From the NCBI GenBank assembly GCA_035995165.1, contig DASYKU010000093.1:1-64000 (forward strand): a stretch of DNA of 64,000 bases. The letters run 5' to 3'. Shown here piece by piece: positions 26,524 through 34,754 of the stretch. Under the pieces are notes generated by a model that made no database searches, had not been told where the DNA came from, and worked only from the letters and a program-made list of their open reading frames with translations. Source of the stretch: Mycobacteriales bacterium. GTDB taxonomy: Bacteria; Actinomycetota; Actinomycetes; Mycobacteriales; CADCTP01. Each line of letters begins with the position of its first letter. Position 1 is the first letter of the stretch. The translations under genes were made by a program, and so were the position numbers.

Positions 26524-28563
26524 GTGGTCAGCACCGTGTACGTCGCCGCGCTGGAGCCGGACACCGGCAAGTCCGCGGTCGCGCTGGCGGTGATGGAGGC
26601 GCTGGCCGGGCGTACCGGCCGGGTGGGGTTCTTCCGGCCGATCCTCGGCGAGGGTCCGGACCCGCTGGTCGAGCTGATGCGCGAGCGCTACCAGGTCAAG
26701 GTCCAGCCGCAGGGCATCACGTACGCGCAGGCGCAGGAGCTGAGCCCGGACGAGCTGGTCAGCCGGGTGGTGGAGCGGTTCCGGGAGCTGGCCCGGGACT
26801 GCGACGCCGTCCTCTGCGTGGGCAGCGACTTCACCGACGTGTCGACCGCGACCGAGTTCGCGCTGAACCGGCGGCTGGCCGGGGATCTCGGCGCGAGCGT
26901 GCTCGCGGTGGTCTCCGGCCGCGGCAAGAGCGCCGCCGACGTGATCGCCTCGATCCGGTTCGCCCGGTCCGAGCTGGCCGAGACCTCGGTGCTCGGCGTG
27001 GTCGCCAACCGGGTCGACCCCGCGGTCGCGGACGAGGTCCGGGCGACCACCGGCGAGTACGTCGTCCCGTACGACCCGGTGCTGGTCGAGCCGACCGTGG
27101 GCGAGGTGGCCGAGCAGACCGGGGCCCGGGTGCTGGTCGGCGACCCGGCCGAGCTGGACCGCGACGTCCGGGCGGTGGTGGTCGGCGCGGCCACCCTGCC
27201 GACCGTGCTGGACCACCTGTCCGAAGGCGCGTTGGTGCTCACCCCGGGCGACCGGGCCGAGATCGTGCTGGGCATGCTCGCGGCCGCGGTGTCGCCGAGC
27301 GCGCCGCACGTCAGCGGCCTGCTGCTGACCGCCGGGCTGCTGCCGGACCCGCGGGTGCAGCGGGTGCTGGACGGGCTGGCCCCGCACACGCCGGTGCTCG
27401 CGGTGGAGACCGACACGTTCACCACCGCGCAGGCGGTCGGGCGGATCCAGGGCCGGCTGTCCGGCCGCAAGATCCCGGCCGCGCTCGGCCTGGTCGAGCG
27501 GTACGTCGACACCGCCGAGCTGGTCCGCCGGGCCGAGCTGACCCGCTCGGACCGGGTGACCCCGCTGATGTTCGAGTACGACCTGGTCGAGCGGGCCCGG
27601 GCCGACCGGCGCCGGATCGTGCTGCCGGAGGGCCTGGACGAGCGGGTGCTGCGGGCGACCGAGATCGTGCTGCGGCGCGGGGTCGCCGCGATCACCCTGC
27701 TCGGCGCGCCGGCCGAGGTCCGGGCCGGGGCGGCCGCGCTCGGCCTGGACATCGACGGGGCCGCGATCCTGGACCCGGTCGGGCCGGACGCCGACGACCT
27801 GCGTGACCGTTTCGCCGCCCGGTACGCCGAGGCCCGCAAGCACCGCGGCGTCACCCTCACCCAGGCCCGCGACGTGGTCACCGACGTGAGCTACTTCGGC
27901 ACGCTGATGGTGGCCGAGGACCTCGCCGACGGCATGGTGTCCGGGGCCGCGCACACCACCGCGCACACGATCCGGCCCGCGTTCGAGATCGTCCGCACCG
28001 TCCCCGGGGTCCGTACGGTCTCCAGCGTCTTCTTCATGTGCCTGGCCGACCGGGTCCTGGTCTACGGCGACTGCGCGATCATCCCGGACCCGACCGCCGA
28101 GCAGCTGGCCGACATCGCGGTCTCCAGCGCGGCCACCGCGCGCCGGTTCGGGGTGGAGCCGCGGGTGGCGATGCTGTCGTACTCGACCGGTTCGTCCGGG
28201 TCCGGCGCCGACGTGGACAAGGTGCGGGAGGCGACCCGGCTCGTCCACGAGCGGGCGCCGGACCTGCCGGTGGAGGGTCCGATCCAGTACGACGCGGCGG
28301 TCGACGCGAGCGTCGCGGCGGCCAAGCTGCCGGGCAGCGCTGTCGCCGGGCAGGCCACCGTGTTCGTGTTCCCGGACCTGTCGAGCGGCAACAACACCTA
28401 CAAGGCCGTGCAGAGGTCGGCCGGGGCGGTCGCCGTCGGTCCGGTGCTGCAGGGCCTGCGGCGGCCGGTCAACGACCTGTCCCGCGGCTGCACGGTCGCC
28501 GACATCGTGAACACGGTGGCGATCACCGCGATCCAGGCCCAGTCCGGGCAACAGCCGGGCTGA
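26524..28563 (+). CDS. pta: Phosphate acetyltransferase
   Basis: 679-residue long-form Pta, converting acetyl-CoA and phosphate to acetyl phosphate. Three domains in order: an N-terminal P-loop/BioD-like domain (ALEPDTGKSAVALAVMEAL, about 8-26), a DRTGG middle domain (about 200-310), and the C-terminal catalytic domain from about 345 (RRRIVLPEGLDERVLRA, SVFFMCLADRVLVYGDCAI, LSYSTGSSGSGADVDKV, VFPDLSSGNNTYKAVQR). GTG is 6 nt after TAGGGT (leaderless style). Unusually, no acetate kinase gene follows; the next gene is convergent. Confidence 0.96.
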   Translation: MVSTVYVAALEPDTGKSAVALAVMEALAGRTGRVGFFRPILGEGPDPLVELMRERYQVKVQPQGITYAQAQELSPDELVSRVVERFRELARDCDAVLCVGSDFTDVSTATEFALNRRLAGDLGASVLAVVSGRGKSAADVIASIRFARSELAETSVLGVVANRVDPAVADEVRATTGEYVVPYDPVLVEPTVGEVAEQTGARVLVGDPAELDRDVRAVVVGAATLPTVLDHLSEGALVLTPGDRAEIVLGMLAAAVSPSAPHVSGLLLTAGLLPDPRVQRVLDGLAPHTPVLAVETDTFTTAQAVGRIQGRLSGRKIPAALGLVERYVDTAELVRRAELTRSDRVTPLMFEYDLVERARADRRRIVLPEGLDERVLRATEIVLRRGVAAITLLGAPAEVRAGAAALGLDIDGAAILDPVGPDADDLRDRFAARYAEARKHRGVTLTQARDVVTDVSYFGTLMVAEDLADGMVSGAAHTTAHTIRPAFEIVRTVPGVRTVSSVFFMCLADRVLVYGDCAIIPDPTAEQLADIAVSSAATARRFGVEPRVAMLSYSTGSSGSGADVDKVREATRLVHERAPDLPVEGPIQYDAAVDASVAAAKLPGSAVAGQATVFVFPDLSSGNNTYKAVQRSAGAVAVGPVLQGLRRPVNDLSRGCTVADIVNTVAITAIQAQSGQQPG

Positions 28564-28593
28564 CCAGGCTCGCCGTGACGCTGACCGTGTCGG

Positions 28594-29256
28594 CTACGTG
28601 AGCAGCAGCCAGCCGCCGGCGGCGAGCGCGGCCAGCGTCGACAGGCCGAAGAACGAGACCCAGAGGCCGCCCGGCACGTGGGTGAGGTGGGCCAGCTGGT
28701 CGGCGTCGGTACGGCGGGTCCGCCGCCGTTCGCGGTAGAGCTCCCAGACCGGCCGGACGCCGGCCAGCAGCAGGAACCAGGTCGCCGCGTACCCGAAGCC
28801 GGCCTGCACGTCCGCCGGGGTGAACAGCGAGACGCCGACCACGATCGCGCCGGTGACCAGCAGCGTCAGCGCCCCGTACACGTTGCGGACCATGATCAGC
28901 ATCGCCAGCAGCAGCGCCACCGCCGCCCAGAGCATGACCGTGACCTGGTCGAACGCCAGCAGCACGACCCCGACCAGCCCGACCAGCGACGGCGCCAGGT
29001 AGCCGGCCGCGGCCGTCACCACCATCCCGGGCCCGCTCGGCCGCCCGACCGACAGCGTCAGCCCCGAGGTGTCGGAGTGCAGCCGGATCCCGGTCAGCCG
29101 CCGCCCGGTGAGCACGGCGGTCAGCGCGTGCCCGCCCTCGTGCACGATCGTGACGAGGTTGCGGGTCCACCGCCATACCGCGTCCAGGACGACCGCGAGC
29201 AGCGCGAACACGCCGGTCCCGGCGACCAGCCAGTTGTCCGGCTCGTACTGCCGCAC
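28594..29256 (-). CDS. M50-family membrane metallopeptidase
   Basis: 220-residue membrane protein with about six hydrophobic segments. The zinc motif HEGGH lies at about 39-43 (VTIVHEGGHALTAVLTGRRL), followed by GYLAPSLVGLVGVVLLA; this is the M50B-like layout, and the third zinc ligand is not obvious. Members are site-2-protease relatives or uncharacterised. GTG start 14 nt after the ParA stop, so it is second in a minus-strand unit. Substrate unknown. Confidence 0.82.
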   Translation of the reverse strand: MRQYEPDNWLVAGTGVFALLAVVLDAVWRWTRNLVTIVHEGGHALTAVLTGRRLTGIRLHSDTSGLTLSVGRPSGPGMVVTAAAGYLAPSLVGLVGVVLLAFDQVTVMLWAAVALLLAMLIMVRNVYGALTLLVTGAIVVGVSLFTPADVQAGFGYAATWFLLLAGVRPVWELYRERRRTRRTDADQLAHLTHVPGGLWVSFFGLSTLAALAAGGWLLLT

Positions 29257-29270
29257 CCAGTCCAGGTTGC

Positions 29271-30200
29271 TCAGGCCGCGACCTCGTCCAGGTGCGCGAC
29301 CATCTCGCTGACCAGGTCGCGCAGCTCCCGGGTCAGGGCCCGGCCGGTGCCGGCCAGGATGACCGGCACGCCGTACTCCGGGGCCGGGCCGTAGACCGCC
29401 TTGGAGTCTCGGACGGTGGTGGCGAAGGTCGGCACGCCCAGCCCCTCGACCCGGCTGATGTAGCTGCGCTGGGCCTCGATCGGCTGGTTGTCGTGCAGCT
29501 GCACCATCGTGAAGACGACCGCGGCCGGCGGCCGGCCCAGCGGGGCGCCGCCCTCGTCGCCGGCGGCCTGGAGCTGCTCGTTGTACTCCTGCGCGAACGC
29601 CTGCACCTTGCGGCCGAGCGAGTCGATGCCGTTGATCGACAGGTAGTCCGGCCGGGTCGGGATCAGCAGCATGTCGCTCGCGGCGACCGCGTTCTTGGCG
29701 ATCAGACCGAAGTTCGGGGCGCAGTCGATCAACGCCACGTCGTAGTCGGCGATCTCCTTCTCGGCCAGCCCCTCGCGTAGCCGCCGGTGCGCGGTCAGGT
29801 AGTGCTCGGGATCGATCAGCAGCTGCGCGGCCAGCGCGGTGTCCACCTCGGAGAGGTCCCGGTGCGAGGCGACGAGGTCGAGGGAGCCACCGCTCGTGGT
29901 CAGGAACTGCGCGACCCGCTGCGGCGAGGCGACCAGCGAGGACAACGTCTCCGCGCCGTCACCGGCCAGACCTTCGAACCAATTCTTGATCGTCTTGTTC
30001 GGCACCAGGTCGGTCTGCCACTCGCCCTGGGTGAAGAACGACACCGTGAGGCTGGCCTGCGAGTCGAGGTCTATCAAGAGAACCTTGCGACCACGGGCAG
30101 CCAGGCCCGCGCCGAGGTTGGCGGTGAGCGTCGTTTTGCCGACGCCGCCCTTGTGGTTGATGACGGAGACGACCTTCACCGCGTTCTCCCTGGTCGACAT
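29271..30200 (-). CDS. Orphan ParA-family ATPase
   Basis: 309-residue deviant Walker ATPase. SVINHKGGVGKTTLTANLGA (about 12-31) carries the signature lysine, DLDSQASLTVSF is Walker A', and VALIDCAPNFGLIAKNAV is Walker B. Unlike chromosomal parA there is no parB, gidB or oriC marker nearby, so it is more likely a positioning or partition-like ATPase for another cargo. Start at ATG 30200 is set by family alignment; GGAGGT sits about 13 nt upstream. Followed by the M50 peptidase gene. Confidence 0.87.
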   Translation of the reverse strand: MSTRENAVKVVSVINHKGGVGKTTLTANLGAGLAARGRKVLLIDLDSQASLTVSFFTQGEWQTDLVPNKTIKNWFEGLAGDGAETLSSLVASPQRVAQFLTTSGGSLDLVASHRDLSEVDTALAAQLLIDPEHYLTAHRRLREGLAEKEIADYDVALIDCAPNFGLIAKNAVAASDMLLIPTRPDYLSINGIDSLGRKVQAFAQEYNEQLQAAGDEGGAPLGRPPAAVVFTMVQLHDNQPIEAQRSYISRVEGLGVPTFATTVRDSKAVYGPAPEYGVPVILAGTGRALTRELRDLVSEMVAHLDEVAA

Positions 30201-30292
30201 CAGGACGGTTTCCACCTCCGCCGGGCTGCGCTGCGCAAGAGGAGCCGAGGGTTGAGGATGCCACGGACTGCCTCGCGATGAGACACCGGTCT

Positions 30293-30922
30293 TCACGCAC
30301 CGGCCGGTACGGTGACGACGATCTCCTTCGACAACCACGCCCCGCCGGTCAGCGGCAGCTTGTCGCCGCTCCAGAACGAGCCCGGGTCGTAGTGGTTGGG
30401 CCGATGATCGTCCGGCAGCAGGCCCATCTCCTGGTACGTCACCGCGACCACCTCGGCGCAGTACGCGGTCTCCAGCTCGGCCGCGTCCCGGCGCCGCCGG
30501 ACCGGGATCCGCCCGGTCAGCCAGCGCCCGGCGAGCCGGGCGGTCGACGGGAACGGCGTGCCGTCCAGCCGGGCGATGGTCCTGAGCAGCGCGTCCTCCA
30601 GGTCCCGGCCGACCTGGTGGTCGAGCTGACGCAACCAGGCGTGCTGGCCGTACCGGTGGGCCCACAGCATGATCGCGTCCCGGGCGTCGTGCAGCTGTAC
30701 GCCCCGGTGCCGGTCGCCGGACCACAGGTCCGGCAGCGACCGGCCCAGCTCCGCGTGCCAGAGCAGCGGCGGCAGGTCGTCCAGCGCGACGATCATGCCG
30801 ACGTGGTTGACCGGGCTGTTGGTGGACAGCCGGATGGCCCGGTCGGCCGCGGAGGAACCACGGAAGATCCAGATGTCACCGGTCCGGGTGACGTCGAGCG
30901 CCTCGTCCAGGCTGATCGGCAC
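30293..30922 (-). CDS. Permuted papain-like (YiiX/C92-type) hydrolase candidate
   Basis: 209-residue soluble protein without signal peptide. It has a His-containing strand early (NSPVNHVGMIVALDD, about 36-50) and a Cys at the start of a helix late (TAYCAEVVAVTYQEMGL, about 155-171). This His-before-Cys order is that of circularly permuted NlpC/P60 enzymes such as YiiX/YebB, a weak assignment from motifs alone. GTG start. It lies 92 bp upstream of parA in the same direction and is divergent from a 49-residue membrane protein. Confidence 0.6.
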   Translation of the reverse strand: MPISLDEALDVTRTGDIWIFRGSSAADRAIRLSTNSPVNHVGMIVALDDLPPLLWHAELGRSLPDLWSGDRHRGVQLHDARDAIMLWAHRYGQHAWLRQLDHQVGRDLEDALLRTIARLDGTPFPSTARLAGRWLTGRIPVRRRRDAAELETAYCAEVVAVTYQEMGLLPDDHRPNHYDPGSFWSGDKLPLTGGAWLSKEIVVTVPAGA

Positions 30923-30940
30923 CGCCCTACCCTAGGGCCC

Positions 30941-31090
30941 GTGAACCTGTGGAAGGTGCTCGGCATCGCGGGGCTGGTCGGGGTCGCGGCCGGCGGGGTC
31001 GTGCTGGCCCGGTCGGAACGGCGGCGGCGGACGTACACGCCTGAGGAGATCCGGGCGCGATTGCAGGCCCGGCTGGCCGAGGCGTCCTAG
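30941..31090 (+). CDS. Small membrane-anchored protein
   Basis: 49-residue protein with one N-terminal membrane span (VLGIAGLVGVAAGGVVLA, residues 5-22), an arginine cluster and a charged helix ending in ARLQARLAEAS. GTG at 30941 lies 6 nt after TACCCT (30929-30934) with no ribosome site, a clear leaderless arrangement. Similar short actinobacterial proteins are unannotated. Divergent from the papain-like gene, upstream of the ABM-domain gene. Confidence 0.6.
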   Translation: MNLWKVLGIAGLVGVAAGGVVLARSERRRRTYTPEEIRARLQARLAEAS

Positions 31091-31137
31091 GCTGCCGTCA
31101 CGGGCGCACCGACGCGTCCGCAACGGGAGGAGCCCGC

Positions 31138-31458
31138 ATGGCCGACATCAGCGTGGTCGCGATCATCACCGCCAAGGCGGGCGAGGGGGACGCGGTCCAG
31201 ACGATGCTCAGCGACCTCGCCGCGGCCAGCCAGCAGGAGGACGGCTGCGTCCTCTACAGCCTGCAGCGCGGGGTCCAGGACCGGGACGTCTTCGTCACGG
31301 TCGAGAAGTGGACATCGCTGGACCACCTGGACAAGCACATGAACGGGCCGTCGATCGCGGGCGCGATGGCCAGTGGTGGTCACCTGCTGGCGGGGGCGCC
31401 GCAGATCGTGCCGGCCGAGGTGCTCGGGGTGGGCGACCCGGCGAAGGCGCGGTACTAG
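31138..31458 (+). CDS. ABM-domain monooxygenase-like protein
   Basis: 106-residue antibiotic-biosynthesis-monooxygenase (ferredoxin-like, dimeric alpha-beta barrel) domain. ISVVAIITAKAGEGDAVQTM, EDGCVLYSLQRG and FVTVEKWTSLDHLDKHMNG are the usual conserved blocks. Small quinol or haem-related oxygenases and many uncharacterised proteins share this fold. ATG follows GGGAGGAG at a good spacing. Its stop overlaps the convergent DUF445 stop by 4 nt. Confidence 0.88.
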   Translation: MADISVVAIITAKAGEGDAVQTMLSDLAAASQQEDGCVLYSLQRGVQDRDVFVTVEKWTSLDHLDKHMNGPSIAGAMASGGHLLAGAPQIVPAEVLGVGDPAKARY

Positions 31459-32705
31459 CTGACCAGCAGGCCGACGGTGTGGATGACCACGCCGGCCAGC
31501 GCGCCGACCACGGTCCCGTTGATCCGGATGAACTGCAGGTCGCGACCGACCGCGAGCTCCACCTTGCGGGCGGTCTCGACGCCGTCCCAGCGCTCGACCG
31601 TGTCGGTGATCGTGCGGGTGAGCTCGTCCCGGTAGTGGGTGACCACGTAGCCGGCCGCGTCCGCGACCCAGCCGTCGACCCGGGCCCGCAGCACGTCGTC
31701 GGTGTCCAGCCGGCGGCCGAGGTCGGCGAGCGCGCCGGCGAGCCGCGTCCGCAGCTCGCCGTCGGGGTCGTCGACCATCTCCAGCAGCAGGCGGCGGCCG
31801 GCCGAGATCACGTCGCCGAACGCGCGGCGGACCTCGGGCTGCTCCAGCAGCCCGGTGAGCACCCCGGAGGCTTGTTCGATGGTGGCCGGGTCGTGCCGCA
31901 GGTCCTCGGCGAAGCGGGCCAGCAGCCGGTCCAGCGTCTGCCGGATCGGGTGCTCGGGCTGGGCCCGGACCTCGGCCGAGACCCGGGCCAGCTCGGCGTA
32001 GATCCGGCCGGCGACGGCCCGGTCCACGAACTCCGGTGACCACACCGGCGCCTGCCGGGCGACCAGGTCGACCAGCTGCTCCCGGTTCGCGGTGACCCAG
32101 TCGTCGATCGCGGTGGCGACGAGGTCGACCAGCCGGTGGTGCGCCTTGTCCTCGACCACCTGGGCCAGCAGCCGCCCCAGCGTCGGGCCGACCGGCAGCT
32201 GGGACAGCCGGCGCAGCACGACCGGCTCCAGCACCGCCCGGACGTCCTCGTCCCGCAGCACGTCGACCGCACCGCGCAGCGCCCGGGCCAGCTCGGCCGT
32301 GACCCGGCGGGCGTGCTCCGGATCGGCCAGCCAGCGGCCCACCCGCCGCGGCACGTCGGCGTTGCGCAGCCGCTCCCGGATGACCTGTTCGGACAGGAAG
32401 TTGGTGCCGACGAAGTCGGAGAGGTTGCGGCCGAGCGCGTCCTTGCGGGTCGGGATGATCGCGGTGTGCGGGATCGGCAGCGCCAGGGGCCGGCGGAACA
32501 ACGCGGTCACCGCGAACCAGTCGGCCAGCCCGCCGACCATCCCGGCCTCGGCCGCGGACTCGAGGAAGCCGACCCAGCCGTGGCCGCCGGCCCGCCGGGC
32601 CAGCACGTAGACCACCGCGGCCAGCAGCAGCAGCGCGGTCGCCCCGGACTTCATCCGGATCAGCCCGCGCCGCCGCTCCTGGTCGGCCGGGCTGAGCGCG
32701 GTCAT
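31455..32705 (-). CDS. DUF445 membrane protein
   Basis: 416-residue DUF445 protein with an N-terminal membrane span (ALLLLAAVVYVLA), the conserved EAGMVGGLADWFAVTALFRR (about 53-72) and PIPHTAIIPTRKD, a long helical body, and a C-terminal membrane span ending INGTVVGALAGVVIHTVG. Function of the family is unknown. Its ATG directly follows the racemase stop, so the two are probably co-transcribed. Confidence 0.88.
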   Translation of the reverse strand: MTALSPADQERRRGLIRMKSGATALLLLAAVVYVLARRAGGHGWVGFLESAAEAGMVGGLADWFAVTALFRRPLALPIPHTAIIPTRKDALGRNLSDFVGTNFLSEQVIRERLRNADVPRRVGRWLADPEHARRVTAELARALRGAVDVLRDEDVRAVLEPVVLRRLSQLPVGPTLGRLLAQVVEDKAHHRLVDLVATAIDDWVTANREQLVDLVARQAPVWSPEFVDRAVAGRIYAELARVSAEVRAQPEHPIRQTLDRLLARFAEDLRHDPATIEQASGVLTGLLEQPEVRRAFGDVISAGRRLLLEMVDDPDGELRTRLAGALADLGRRLDTDDVLRARVDGWVADAAGYVVTHYRDELTRTITDTVERWDGVETARKVELAVGRDLQFIRINGTVVGALAGVVIHTVGLLVS

Positions 32706-33857
32706 TCAGGCGACCGCACCGGCGGCCCTCAGCGCCGCCACGGCGTCCGGGGTCCGGCCCAGCTCGGTCAGCACCGCGTCGGTGTCGGCCCCGGGCCAGG
32801 CCGGGCGACGGTCCAGTGTGGACACCGTACGGTCGAAGCGCGGGGCCGGCGCCGACTGCGGCACCCCGTCGACGGCCGTGTACGTCCGGCGCGCGGCCAG
32901 GTGCGGGTGCGCCGGCGCCTCGTCCCAGTCCAGCACCGGCGCCACGCAGGCGTCGCTGCCCTCGAACACCGCGGCCCACTCGTCCCGGGTCCGGGTCGCG
33001 AACAGCTCGGCCCAGCGCTGCTTGGCCGCCGGCCAGCCGGCCGGGTCGTTCCGGCGGTCCGGAGCGAGCTCCGGGACACCGTCCATTCCGGACAGTCGCA
33101 GCAGCTCGGCGTAGAACTTCGGCTCCAGCGCACCGACCGCGATCTCGCGCCCGTCCGCGCAGGCGTAGACCTCGTAGAACGGGGCGCCGGTGTCGAGCAG
33201 GTTGTGCCCCGGCGGTCCCGGCCAGAGGCCGGCGTTGCGGGCACCGTAGACGAAGTTGGACAGGGCCGCGGTGCCGTCGACGATCGCGGCGTCGACGACC
33301 TGGCCGGTGCCGGTCCGGCCCGCCTCCAGGAGAGCGCTGACCACGCCGAAGGCGAGCATCATGCCGCCGCCGCCCATGTCGCCGAGCAGGTTCATCGGCG
33401 GCACCGGCCGGTCGCCGGCCCGGCGGCTGTTGTTCAGCGCGCCGGTCAGCGCGATGTAGCCGACGTCGTGGCCGGCCACCGTCGCGAGTGGACCGTCCTG
33501 GCCCCAGCCGGTCATCCGGCCGTACACCAGGGCCGGGTTGACCGCGTGGCAGTCGGCCGGGCCGAGGCCGAGCCGTTCGGTGACCCCGGGCCGGAAGCCC
33601 TCCAGCAGGGCGTCGGCGGACGCCACCAGGTCGAGCACGACCTGCCGGCCGTCGGGGTGCTTGAGGTCGACCGCGATCGAGCGCCGGCCGCGCAGCACGA
33701 CGTCCGGGTGCGGGCCGTCCGGGTGGTCGCGGACGGCGGCGGGCCGCTCGACCCGGATCACGTCGGCCCCGGCGTCGGCCAGCATCATCGCCGCGAACGG
33801 GCCGGGCCCGATCCCGGCCAGCTCGACCACCCGTACGCCCGTCAGCGGTCCACCCAC
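32706..33857 (-). CDS. Alpha-methylacyl-CoA racemase (CaiB/BaiF family)
   Basis: 383-residue family III CoA-transferase-fold enzyme. The match to alpha-methylacyl-CoA racemase is good: VVELAGIGPGPFAAMMLAD at the N-terminus, VYGRMTGWGQDGP, the catalytic His in AGHDVGYIALTGAL, Asp in LLGDMGGGGMML, and Glu in REIAVGALEPKFYAEL. It would interconvert 2R and 2S methylacyl-CoA thioesters in branched fatty-acid or sterol side-chain breakdown. GTG start; directly upstream of the DUF445 gene. Confidence 0.9.
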   Translation of the reverse strand: MGGPLTGVRVVELAGIGPGPFAAMMLADAGADVIRVERPAAVRDHPDGPHPDVVLRGRRSIAVDLKHPDGRQVVLDLVASADALLEGFRPGVTERLGLGPADCHAVNPALVYGRMTGWGQDGPLATVAGHDVGYIALTGALNNSRRAGDRPVPPMNLLGDMGGGGMMLAFGVVSALLEAGRTGTGQVVDAAIVDGTAALSNFVYGARNAGLWPGPPGHNLLDTGAPFYEVYACADGREIAVGALEPKFYAELLRLSGMDGVPELAPDRRNDPAGWPAAKQRWAELFATRTRDEWAAVFEGSDACVAPVLDWDEAPAHPHLAARRTYTAVDGVPQSAPAPRFDRTVSTLDRRPAWPGADTDAVLTELGRTPDAVAALRAAGAVA

Positions 33858-33879
33858 GCGGACCAGGCTAATCGCAGTC

Positions 33880-34740
33880 CTACACGAACAGCGGGTCCGC
33901 CTCGGCGTGGGCGGACAGCGCCGCCATCGCCTCGTCGGTCGGCTCGTCCTCGAACCGCTCGGCCGCGTCCAGCACCCGCGGCAGGATGTCGACGTCGCCG
34001 AGGCTGATCACGTGCGTGCCCTCGCGGGCCAGCGCATACCAGATCGAGAGGTCGAGGGCGTCCTGGTCCTCGTACGGCTCGTACCAGGTGGCGCGGGTGT
34101 GCGGCCGGCCGCGCCAGGGCCGGCGCGCGGCCGACTTGATCGTCTGCACCGCGATCCCGCGCTCCTGGCAGGTCGCCTGCACGGCGTCGAAGTTCTCGGC
34201 GTAGTAGGAGTTCTGCATCGTCACGTAGTTGTACGGCAGCAACACCGAGTCGAACGCGTACCGCTCCAGGCTGCGGCGGTGGTTGGCGGCGATCTGGCTG
34301 CCGTGCCCGGTGACGCCGACGAACCGGACCAGGCCGTCCTTCTTGGCCTGCTCGGCCGCCTCGATGATGCCGCCCGGGCTGAGCGCGATGTCCCACTCGA
34401 TCGGGTCGGCCAGGTTGTGGAACTGCCAGAGGTCCACGTGGTCGACCTCGAGCCGGCGCAGCGAGTCCTCCAGCTGGGCCCGGGCCGCGGTCGCGGTCCG
34501 CTCGCCGCTCTTGGTGGCGAGGAAGAAGTCGTCGCGGCGGGTGCGCAACCAGGGCGCGATCCGCAGCTCGGAGTCGCCGTACCCGGCGGCCGTGTCGATG
34601 TGGTTGATGCCGTGGTCGAGGAGGTGGCCGAGCGTGCGGTCGGCCACCTCCTGCGACACCTCGGCGAGCGCCGCGGCACCGAAGATCAGGCGGGTGCTGC
34701 GGTGCCCGGTCGAGCCGAACTCCAGGGTGGGAATCGCCAC
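33880..34740 (-). CDS. Aldo/keto reductase
   Basis: 286-residue (beta/alpha)8 NADPH oxidoreductase. Catalytic tetrad candidates: Asp in HIDTAAGYGDSE, Tyr in the same motif, Lys in FLATKSGER and His in LWQFHNLAD. TRLIFGAAAL at the start and GVTGHGSQI in the middle fit the AKR group acting on small aldehydes or sugars. GTG follows GAGGGG. 22 bp upstream of the racemase gene in the same direction, so possibly in the same operon. Confidence 0.9.
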   Translation of the reverse strand: MAIPTLEFGSTGHRSTRLIFGAAALAEVSQEVADRTLGHLLDHGINHIDTAAGYGDSELRIAPWLRTRRDDFFLATKSGERTATAARAQLEDSLRRLEVDHVDLWQFHNLADPIEWDIALSPGGIIEAAEQAKKDGLVRFVGVTGHGSQIAANHRRSLERYAFDSVLLPYNYVTMQNSYYAENFDAVQATCQERGIAVQTIKSAARRPWRGRPHTRATWYEPYEDQDALDLSIWYALAREGTHVISLGDVDILPRVLDAAERFEDEPTDEAMAALSAHAEADPLFV

Positions 34741-34754
34741 GTGGTTCCCCTCGG

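Noticed and set aside
29271-30200. Chromosomal parAB/oriC locus
   Set aside because: No parB, gidB, rnpA, dnaA or DnaA-box cluster nearby; ParA here is an orphan.
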